Positions 1 to 5,924 of a stretch of 5,924 nt of DNA are shown in pieces. The DNA lies in contig JADFDL010000112.1 in the NCBI GenBank assembly GCA_018262875.1, positions 1 to 5,924 on the forward strand, in the 5' to 3' direction. The notes under the pieces were generated by a model. The model did no database searches. It worked only from the letters and a program-made list of their open reading frames with translations, and had not been told where the DNA came from. The DNA comes from Rhodocyclaceae bacterium (GTDB lineage Bacteria; Pseudomonadota; Gammaproteobacteria; Burkholderiales; Rhodocyclaceae). Made by a program: the position numbers and the translations under genes. Position 1 is the stretch's first letter. Each line of letters opens with the position of its first letter.

Positions 1-1402
<1,402 letters not shown>

Positions 1403-1441
1403 TTATGCCGGAAAGAAGCGTGCGTGAATGTGAAAAAATGC

Positions 1442-1447
1442 CTTATA
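1442..1447 (-). promoter_or_regulatory. possible -10 element for recQ
   Basis: Read on the minus strand this is TATAAG, a 5 of 6 match to the sigma70 -10 consensus, about 40 bases upstream of the recQ start. No good -35 lies at 16-18 bases; the best is TCTACC at 1464-1469, a 3 of 6 match with a 16-base spacer. A second minus-strand TATAAG occurs at 1476-1481. This is a position-based guess only. Confidence 0.3.
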
Positions 1448-1454
1448 CCGCACA

Positions 1455-1483
1455 ATGAGAGGTGGTAGAATTATTCTTATAAC
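1455..1483 (+). promoter_or_regulatory. putative sigma70-type promoter of the 144-residue gene
   Basis: ATGAGA at 1455-1460 matches 4 of 6 bases of the -35 consensus. A 17-base spacer follows, then TATAAC at 1478-1483, which matches 5 of 6 of the -10 consensus. Transcription would begin near 1490, leaving a leader of about 65 bases before the start codon at 1555. The stretch is clearly richer in A and T than the flanking coding DNA. An alternative -10, TAGAAT at 1466-1471, has only a poor -35. The promoter is inferred from pattern alone. Confidence 0.45.
1467..1477. repeat. 11-base palindrome in the promoter spacer
   Basis: AGAAT-T-ATTCT is a perfect inverted repeat with 5-base arms and one central base, lying between the proposed -35 and -10 elements and abutting the -10. 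That is a position where a repressor or activator could bind. The arms are short and AT-rich, so chance is a reasonable alternative. Confidence 0.3.
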
Positions 1484-1490
1484 ATGACGC

Positions 1491-1504
1491 CGGGTTGTGA
1501 CCCG
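1491..1504 (+). other. small hairpin in the leader of the 144-residue gene
   Basis: CGGGT and ACCCG can pair around a TGTG loop. The downstream CCC-GCAA-GGG at 1501-1510 could form a competing three-base-pair stem with a GNRA-type loop using the same C residues. The hairpin has no U-tract, so it is not an intrinsic terminator. It would lie at or just after the predicted transcription start. No riboswitch family is recognised, and the feature may have no function. Confidence 0.25.
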
Positions 1505-1540
1505 CAAGGGCAAGACTTGGCGCAACGGCGGACGGCCAAC

Positions 1541-1546
1541 AGAGGA
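1541..1546 (+). promoter_or_regulatory. ribosome binding site of the 144-residue gene
   Basis: AGAGGA lies 8 bases before the ATG at 1555. It is one of the clearest Shine-Dalgarno sequences in the window and supports both the choice of start and the reality of this otherwise unrecognised gene. Confidence 0.6.
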
Positions 1547-1554
1547 TTCGAAGC

Positions 1555-1989
1555 ATGGCAGGTTATGTTTACCGCGCTGAAAAATTCGCGCGCCTGTTGA
1601 AAGCCAAAGAGCCTGTTTTGCGGCTGGAGCGGCAGTTCGGGCCGCCCCACGATTATCCCCAGAAAATGCTGGAAACGGTGCGCAAGCAATTGCCGGCGAG
1701 CCGCGCCGTCTATCGCCTCGAGTGCCAGACCCGGGCGCCGAAACCGAATGACGCGGAGACGGTCGTCCTGCGCATTCCGGCGCGCAATGCGCTGTTCGCC
1801 GAGGTGACGCGCATCGCCGACGAGCGCAACCTGGCCTCGGGCGTGATCTATTTTGGCGTCGACGCCGCGGTGAGCCCCACCAACCGGATGAGTCCGAACC
1901 TGGCCATTCCCTTCGAGAAAATCGACGTGCTGTTCGGCGACAAGTGGCTGCCGCTGACGGCCGCCCTGCTTGACAGGATACCCGCTTAG
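1555..1989 (+). CDS. hypothetical protein, 144 residues
   Basis: I do not recognise this protein. It runs from an ATG with a well-placed AGAGGA to a TAG. It has no signal peptide and no hydrophobic membrane segment, so it is probably cytoplasmic. The N-terminal third is basic (KFARLLKAKEPVLRLERQF), the middle mixes charged residues with short hydrophobic strands, and it has one Cys, in YRLECQ. The C-terminal part (GVIYFGVDAAV, then IPFEKIDVLFGDKWLPL) looks like a small folded alpha/beta domain. Several short AT-leaning stretches, notably near the 5' end, set it slightly apart from its GC-rich neighbours, which could mean different ancestry or just different expression. It is the only plus-strand gene. 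It diverges from recQ and converges on the PIN gene, with overlapping stop codons. The ribosome binding site, upstream promoter and balanced composition make it more likely real than the opposite-strand reading frame here, which is rich in Arg, Gly and Pro. Confidence 0.75.
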   Translation: MAGYVYRAEKFARLLKAKEPVLRLERQFGPPHDYPQKMLETVRKQLPASRAVYRLECQTRAPKPNDAETVVLRIPARNALFAEVTRIADERNLASGVIYFGVDAAVSPTNRMSPNLAIPFEKIDVLFGDKWLPLTAALLDRIPA

Positions 1990-2444
1990 CCTTCTTCTAG
2001 AATGACCGCCGCCCCGTCCGGGGTGGCGATGCGAAAACCGAAACGATCCGCCTTCTTCGCCAGGGCGAGCAGTGCCTTGTCCTTGGTGACGAGGAGGCCG
2101 GCTTTTGCCGCCTGCGCCAGTTCGAGAAACTTCTGGTCGTCCGGGTCGCGGCATAGCGGCAGCGGCGGCAGGTCCGCGCCGACGGACTCGCAGGGTAGGG
2201 CCAGGACGTCGTATTCGTCGAGGATGCGGCGGGCTTTATGCTCGGGGATTTTGAACTGCGGGTAGCTCAACACGCGAGCCAATTCGTCGCGGCAGGCGGT
2301 GTTGCGGCAGCAGACAGCCTTGCCCGCTTGCAGGGCGCGGCGAATCGGCGCCACGGCCGGATCGTCGAAATGCAGCAGGTCGAGCACCACGTTGGTGTCG
2401 AGAACCAGTGCCAGCCTTTGTTTCTGTGGTACCAGGCGGAACAT
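1986..2444 (-). CDS. PIN-domain protein, putative toxin/ribonuclease (COG1569-like)
   Basis: This 152-residue PIN-domain protein is likely a metal-dependent single-strand ribonuclease of the kind annotated as a PIN-family putative toxin component. Candidate acidic metal ligands sit in the usual order: Asp16 in VLDTN, Glu54 in RDELARVL, the Asp100/102/103 cluster in RDPDDQKFLELA, and Asp122 in VTKDKALL. The RDPDD-to-TKDKALL segment is typical of the COG1569 group. The start at 2444 is the only Met in the protein, sits just before the first strand, and shares its A with the upstream stop (TGATG). The frame stays open upstream, but that part overlaps the oxidoreductase and is Arg-rich shadow sequence. 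GGGAA at 2449-2453 is close to the ATG, so coupling to the gene before it probably drives translation. No antitoxin is adjacent: the neighbours are an oxidoreductase and a convergent unknown gene. A non-toxin RNA-processing role is possible. Confidence 0.85.
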   Translation of the reverse strand: MFRLVPQKQRLALVLDTNVVLDLLHFDDPAVAPIRRALQAGKAVCCRNTACRDELARVLSYPQFKIPEHKARRILDEYDVLALPCESVGADLPPLPLCRDPDDQKFLELAQAAKAGLLVTKDKALLALAKKADRFGFRIATPDGAAVILEEG

Positions 2445-3550
2445 CAGATTCCCAGTTCCCCGCAGGCATGGTCGGCGAGGCTCAGGCACGACGTCAGTCC
2501 CGGCGACTCGATGCCGAACAGGTTGACCAGGCCGGGCACGCCATGCGTCGCCGGCGACTGGACGAGGAAATCCGCCGCCGGCTCGCCTGGCCCGGCGAGC
2601 TTCGGCCGGATGCCTGCGTAAGCCGGCTGCAGGGCGCCGTCGGCAAGCGCCGGCCAGTACTTGCGCACCTCGGCGTAGAAGGCGTCGGCGCGACGCGGAT
2701 CGACCGTGTAATCGATGGCGTCCACCCATTCCACATCGGGGCCGAAGCGCGCCTGGCCGCCCATGTCCAGCGTCAGGTGCACGCCCAGCCCGCCCGGCTC
2801 AGGCAGGGGATAGACGAGGTGGGTGAAGGGCGCGCGGCCGGCCAGCGCGTAGTAGTTGCCGCGGGCGTAATGCAGCGCCGGCACGTGGCGCGCGTCGAGG
2901 CCAGCGAGCGAGGCGGCAACTCGCGCCGCGTGCAGGCCGGCCGAGTTGATGAGGATTTCAGTTTCCAGTTGCATCGGCGCTTCGCCGCCCACCTCCAGCA
3001 GAAAACCCGCGCCGCGCGCCTCGCCGCGCACGAGCGGGCTCTTCAGGGCCAGCGCCGCGCCGCGCGCCTCGGCCTCGCCGAGGAGCGCCAGCATGAGGCC
3101 GTGGCTGTCGACGATGCCGGTGGAAGGCGAGAGCAGGGCCGACGTGGCGCAAAGCCGAGGTTCCAGGCTGGCCAGTTGCGCAGCGGAGAGCGGCTGCAGG
3201 TCGGTGACGCCGTTCTGCGCAGACTGACTTTTCAGCGCGGCGAGGCGTTCTTCCTGGGCAGTATCGGTGGCGACGATCAGCTTGCCGCAGGGGCGATGGG
3301 CGACATTGCGCGTCGCGCAGAATTCGTAGAGCCGGCGGTTGCCTTCGACGCACAGGCGCGCTTTCAGCGATCCGGCTGGGTAGTAGAGGCCGGCGTGTAT
3401 CACCTCGCTGTTGCGCGAGCTGGTTTCCATGCCGATGGCGGCGTTGGCGTCGAGGATGACGGTCTCGATGCCGCGCAGGGCGAGCGCCCGCGCGCAAGCG
3501 AGGCCGACCACGCCGGCGCCGATGACCACCGCGCCAACCTTGTCCGTCAT
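2444..3550 (-). CDS. FAD-dependent oxidoreductase, L-2-hydroxyglutarate oxidase-like (DAO superfamily)
   Basis: This 368-residue flavoprotein begins with a dinucleotide-binding fold: GAGVVG at residues 11-16 and an acidic residue, Asp34, ending the second strand (VILDAN). The segment [24 protein letters not shown] at about 44-67 is the hallmark of the LhgO/L2HGDH branch (COG0579) of the DAO superfamily. The C-terminal AGIRPKL near 313 and [15 protein letters not shown] near 346-359 fit the FAD- and substrate-binding end of that family. Such enzymes oxidise 2-hydroxy acids or related small molecules; the actual substrate cannot be read from sequence. The start at 3550 puts the FAD motif at the N-terminus and overlaps the bioD stop as ATGA; the frame extends upstream to 3766 only as a shadow of bioD. 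The stop overlaps the PIN start by one base. There is no signal peptide, so it is probably cytoplasmic or membrane-peripheral. It is close to L2HGDH but not proven to be it, so no symbol is given. Confidence 0.88.
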   Translation of the reverse strand: MTDKVGAVVIGAGVVGLACARALALRGIETVILDANAAIGMETSSRNSEVIHAGLYYPAGSLKARLCVEGNRRLYEFCATRNVAHRPCGKLIVATDTAQEERLAALKSQSAQNGVTDLQPLSAAQLASLEPRLCATSALLSPSTGIVDSHGLMLALLGEAEARGAALALKSPLVRGEARGAGFLLEVGGEAPMQLETEILINSAGLHAARVAASLAGLDARHVPALHYARGNYYALAGRAPFTHLVYPLPEPGGLGVHLTLDMGGQARFGPDVEWVDAIDYTVDPRRADAFYAEVRKYWPALADGALQPAYAGIRPKLAGPGEPAADFLVQSPATHGVPGLVNLFGIESPGLTSCLSLADHACGELGI

Positions 3551-4194
3551 GAAGGCAGTTCCAGCAGCGCGGCGATCCGTGCCGCAGCGGGCGCCGCCTG
3601 GTGCGGCACGAAGCCGAGCAGCGGGGCATCGATGCGCGCCCGCAGTGTGTCGACGTTCTCCTCCACGCAGGCCATCATCGCATCGACCTGGTTGGCGACC
3701 CAGCCGGCCAGGCGCAGGCCGCGTGCGCGTATCGCGTCGGCCGTCAGCAGCGCGTGGTTGAGACAACCCAGGCGCAGGCCGACCACCAGGATTACCGGCA
3801 GGCCGAGGCGCGCGGCGAGGTCGCCGCCGTCGTGCGTTTCCGATAGCGGCACGCGGAAGCCGCCGGCGCCCTCGACGATGAGGAAGTCCGCCCGCTCCCG
3901 CAGTTCGCCGAAACAGCGCGCGATGCGATCGAGATCGACGACGATGCCGTCGTGGCGCGCGGCAATGTGCGGCGACAGCGGTTCGCGCAGCAGATAGGGA
4001 TTCACGCAGTTGCGCGGCGCCTGAACGTTGCTTGCGGCGACGAGGGCGTCGACGTCCTCCGCGCTGCCGGCCGCTACCGGCTTCATGCCCAGCGCGCGCA
4101 GGCCCTGTGCGGCGGCGGCGCGCAAGAGCGCGGCGGCGATCAGCGTCTTGCCGACCCCCGTGTCGGTACCGGCGAGGAAGAAGGCGCGGCTCAT
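3547..4194 (-). CDS. bioD: ATP-dependent dethiobiotin synthetase BioD
   Basis: BioD carboxylates 7,8-diaminononanoate with CO2 and ATP to close the ureido ring of dethiobiotin, the step before BioB. The 215-residue protein is close to the E. coli length (about 225). It shows the P-loop GTDTGVGKT at 9-17, with Lys16 and Thr17 contacting phosphate and Mg. Next come GMKPVAAG with Lys38, the equivalent of the catalytic lysine near position 37 in E. coli, and [11 protein letters not shown] with Glu109, the glycine-rich substrate loop. WVAN with Asn168 matches the adenine-recognition region. The start ATG overlaps the bioF stop (ATGA, 4191-4194) and its own stop overlaps the next gene's ATG (3547-3550). 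A good Shine-Dalgarno, AAGGA, lies inside the end of bioF. Confidence 0.97.
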   Translation of the reverse strand: MSRAFFLAGTDTGVGKTLIAAALLRAAAAQGLRALGMKPVAAGSAEDVDALVAASNVQAPRNCVNPYLLREPLSPHIAARHDGIVVDLDRIARCFGELRERADFLIVEGAGGFRVPLSETHDGGDLAARLGLPVILVVGLRLGCLNHALLTADAIRARGLRLAGWVANQVDAMMACVEENVDTLRARIDAPLLGFVPHQAAPAAARIAALLELPS

Positions 4195-5336
4195 TCCAGT
4201 TCCTTCAGCGCGTCGACCAGCCGCGCCACCTGTGCCTCGGTGTGCGCGGCGGAGAGCGTGATGCGCAGCCGCGCCGAGCCGGCCGGCACGGTGGGCGGGC
4301 GGATGCCCGGCACCCAGAGGCCGCGCTCGAACAGCTTCGCGGCGACCGCCATGGTCTCGGCGTTGCCGCCGATCACCAGCGGCTGGATGGCCGTGTCCGA
4401 AGGCAGCAGGGTCCAGCGCTTCGGCTTGAGTGTTTCACGCAGCTGGGCGATGCGGGCGGCGAGGTTTTCCCGGCGTGCATCGCCCTGTTCGATGAGGTCG
4501 ATGGCCGTCAGCAGCGCATGGGCGATGAGCGCCGGCTCGGCGGTGCTGAAGATGTAGGTGCGCGCCTTCTGCAATATCCATTCGACGGCGTTCTCCGCGC
4601 CGGCGACGAAGGCGCCGGCGCCGCCGGCCGCCTTGCCCAGCGTGCCCATGACCAGCAGCCGTGGCGAGGCGAGCTGGAAATGCGCCGCGCTGCCGCGCCC
4701 CTGCGGGCCGAGCAGGCCGAAGCCGTGGGCGTCGTCCACCAGCAGCCAGGCCTTGTGGCGTTCGGCGAGGGCGAGGAGCTCCGGCAGCGGCGCGAGGTCG
4801 CCGTCCATGCTGAACACCGCGTCGGTGACGATCAGCTTGTGCTTCGCTCGCGAGGCAGCCAGCGCCGCACCGAGCGCCGACAGGTCGCAGTGCGGATAGA
4901 CGTTCAGCTCGGCGCGGCTCAATCGCGCGGCGTCGATCAGCGAGGCGTGATTGAGGCGGTCGGAGAAGATGGCGTCGCTGCGCCCGACGAGCGCCGGCAC
5001 CGTGCCGAGGTTGGCGAGGTAGCCGGTGGAGAAGAGCAGCGCCCGTTCGAAGCCGATGAAACCGGCAAGGCGCTTTTCCAGCGCGGCGTGCGGCGTCATG
5101 TGGCCGCAGACGAGGGGCGAGGCGCCCGAGCCGAGGCCGTACAAGCGCGCCCCCTCCTGCGCCGCCGCGGTGAGCGCCGGGTCGCCGGCCAGGCCGAGGT
5201 AGTCGTTGCTGCAGAAGGCCAGCATCGGCCGGCCGTCGACGACCAGTTCGGGCGCGCAGGGCGAATCGACGACGCGCCGCCGGCGCCGCAGCGCCTGCGC
5301 GTCGAGCGCGGCGAGTTCGTCCGTAAAGTCAGTCAC
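4191..5336 (-). CDS. bioF: 8-amino-7-oxononanoate synthase BioF
   Basis: BioF is a PLP-dependent alpha-oxoamine synthase that condenses a pimeloyl thioester with L-alanine to give 8-amino-7-oxononanoate. At 381 residues it has the usual family length. Recognisable parts are [10 protein letters not shown] at 41-50, [19 protein letters not shown] at 69-87, [12 protein letters not shown] with His130 (the ring-stacking histidine position), [22 protein letters not shown] with Asp201 and His204, and [10 protein letters not shown] with Lys235 as the Schiff-base lysine. The C-terminal [17 protein letters not shown] is the substrate-binding region. The start codon is GTG at 5336-5334, overlapping the bioA stop as GTGA. 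The next in-frame Met is residue 38, too far inside the fold, so GTG is preferred. No clear ribosome binding site precedes it, so expression probably depends on re-initiation after bioA. Confidence 0.97.
   Translation of the reverse strand: MTDFTDELAALDAQALRRRRRVVDSPCAPELVVDGRPMLAFCSNDYLGLAGDPALTAAAQEGARLYGLGSGASPLVCGHMTPHAALEKRLAGFIGFERALLFSTGYLANLGTVPALVGRSDAIFSDRLNHASLIDAARLSRAELNVYPHCDLSALGAALAASRAKHKLIVTDAVFSMDGDLAPLPELLALAERHKAWLLVDDAHGFGLLGPQGRGSAAHFQLASPRLLVMGTLGKAAGGAGAFVAGAENAVEWILQKARTYIFSTAEPALIAHALLTAIDLIEQGDARRENLAARIAQLRETLKPKRWTLLPSDTAIQPLVIGGNAETMAVAAKLFERGLWVPGIRPPTVPAGSARLRITLSAAHTEAQVARLVDALKELE
4201..4205 (-). promoter_or_regulatory. ribosome binding site of bioD inside bioF
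   Basis: On the minus strand this reads AAGGA, 6 bases before the bioD ATG, within the last codons of bioF. It is among the strongest internal ribosome binding sites in the chain and fixes the bioD start at 4194. It suggests that bioD can initiate as well as being coupled to bioF. Confidence 0.55.
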
Positions 5337-5924
5337 GGCAGCACGGCGTCGAGTGCGGCTTGGGTGCCGCTGACGAGCAGTTCGATTTCCTCGTCGCCGA
5401 GAATGTAGGGCGGCATGAAGTACACCGTTTTGCCGAGCGGGCGCAGCAGCAGGCCGCGTGCCATCGCCTCCTGGTGGAAGCGCCGCGCGAAGAGCGGATC
5501 GTCGGTGTTCGCATCGAAGGCCCAGATCATGCCGGTGTGGCGGAAGTGCTTGGCCCGCGGATCGGCGGCGAGCGGCGCGGCCGCCGCATTGATCTGCGCG
5601 GCCAGCCGCCGGTTGGCCTCGATCACGCCGTCCGTCTCGAAGATCTCCAGCGTCGCCAGCGCGGCGCGGCAGGCGAGCGGGTTGCCGGTGTAGGAGTGCG
5701 AGTGCAGGAAGCCGCGCGTCGTGCTGTCGTCCCAGAAGGCGGCGTAGACGGCGTCCGTCGTCATCACCACGGAGAGCGGCAGCGTGCCGCCGCTGATGCC
5801 CTTCGAGAGGCAGAGGAAGTCGGGCACGATTCTGGCCTGTTCATGGGCGAAGAAGGTGCCCGTGCGGCCGCAGCCGACGGCGATCTCGTCGGCGATGAGG
5901 TGCACGCCGTAGAAATCGCACAGG
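5333..5924 (-). CDS. bioA: adenosylmethionine--8-amino-7-oxononanoate aminotransferase BioA (C-terminal part only)
   Basis: BioA is a PLP-dependent class III aminotransferase that converts 8-amino-7-oxononanoate to 7,8-diaminononanoate. The frame is open across the right edge; about 196 C-terminal residues are visible, beginning LCDFYGVHL, roughly the last half of a protein of about 430-450. Seen in order: [15 protein letters not shown], with the PLP-pyridine Asp in ADE and the family Arg in [18 protein letters not shown], with the Schiff-base Lys encoded at 5801-5803; and [16 protein letters not shown], covering the phosphate-contact Ser/Thr region. The tail [19 protein letters not shown] is typical of BioA. 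A GTG at 5905 could be read as a start, but it lies inside a conserved block and is not the real one. The gene appears to head the visible chain; its promoter lies beyond the window. The variant motifs leave the amino donor (S-adenosylmethionine or lysine) open. Confidence 0.95.
   Translation of the reverse strand, partial: LCDFYGVHLIADEIAVGCGRTGTFFAHEQARIVPDFLCLSKGISGGTLPLSVVMTTDAVYAAFWDDSTTRGFLHSHSYTGNPLACRAALATLEIFETDGVIEANRRLAAQINAAAAPLAADPRAKHFRHTGMIWAFDANTDDPLFARRFHQEAMARGLLLRPLGKTVYFMPPYILGDEEIELLVSGTQAALDAVLP

Noticed and set aside
1403..1554. Intergenic gap checked for a tRNA, small RNA, insertion-site scar or CRISPR repeat
   Set aside because: No cloverleaf, terminal repeats, target duplication or repeated units were visible; only promoter-like elements and short stems were seen.
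1477..2154. 225-codon minus-strand frame opposite the 144-residue gene
   Set aside because: It overlaps the PIN coding sequence in another frame and covers the promoter region. It is rich in Arg, Gly and Pro, whereas the plus-strand frame has balanced composition and a good ribosome binding site.
3008..3071. 16-base direct repeat (CGCGCCGCGCGCCTCG) at 3008-3023 and 3056-3071
   Set aside because: It encodes EARGA twice inside the oxidoreductase and consists only of GC-biased Ala/Arg/Glu codons. There are just two copies with no array structure.
3708..3781. 14-base repeat CCAGGCGCAGGCCG, two copies 60 bases apart in bioD
   Set aside because: Both copies encode GLRL-type residues in conserved BioD segments; likely a coincidence of codon choice.
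2408..3997. Open frame of 529 codons on the plus strand across the PIN, oxidoreductase and bioD genes
   Set aside because: It covers three well-supported genes on the opposite strand, and its end turns into Arg/Ser/Pro-rich low complexity. It has no domain signature; its length comes from the scarcity of stop codons in GC-rich DNA.
4032..5408. Open frame of 458 codons on the plus strand opposite bioF
   Set aside because: Extremely Arg-rich sequence antisense to a clear BioF; a composition artefact.

Overview
The window is a GC-rich bacterial chromosome segment whose coding density, codon use and protein sequences suggest a betaproteobacterium, possibly of the Rhodocyclales. That placement is inferred from how the RecQ and biotin proteins read; no search was run. 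Almost every base is coding. The only real intergenic gap is about 150 bases between two divergently transcribed genes.

Layout from left to right: (1) bases 1-1402, minus strand: most of recQ, a DNA repair helicase, with its C-terminus cut off by the left edge. (2) bases 1403-1554: a comparatively AT-rich divergent promoter region with a plausible sigma70-type promoter facing right, a short palindrome in its spacer and a small hairpin in the leader. (3) bases 1555-1989, plus strand: a 144-residue protein I do not recognise. (4) bases 1986-5924, minus strand: a tightly overlapping gene chain read from right to left: bioA (N-terminal part outside the window), bioF, bioD, an FAD-dependent oxidoreductase resembling L-2-hydroxyglutarate oxidase, and a PIN-domain protein.

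BioA, BioF and BioD are three of the four late enzymes of biotin synthesis. BioF makes 8-amino-7-oxononanoate (KAPA), BioA converts it to 7,8-diaminononanoate, and BioD closes the ureido ring to give dethiobiotin. BioB, which would complete the pathway, is not in the window; neither are BioC and BioH, which make the pimeloyl precursor. Every junction in the chain overlaps by 1 to 4 bases (GTGA, ATGA, ATGA, TGATG), so the last two genes are probably co-transcribed and translationally coupled with the biotin genes, although neither has a known role in biotin synthesis.

The PIN gene and the unknown plus-strand gene converge, and their stop codons overlap. I found no mobile element, CRISPR array, tRNA, rRNA or convincing terminator. 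The content is mostly ordinary housekeeping; the points worth a second look are the tail of the biotin operon, the PIN protein with no visible antitoxin, and the unknown gene with its promoter region.
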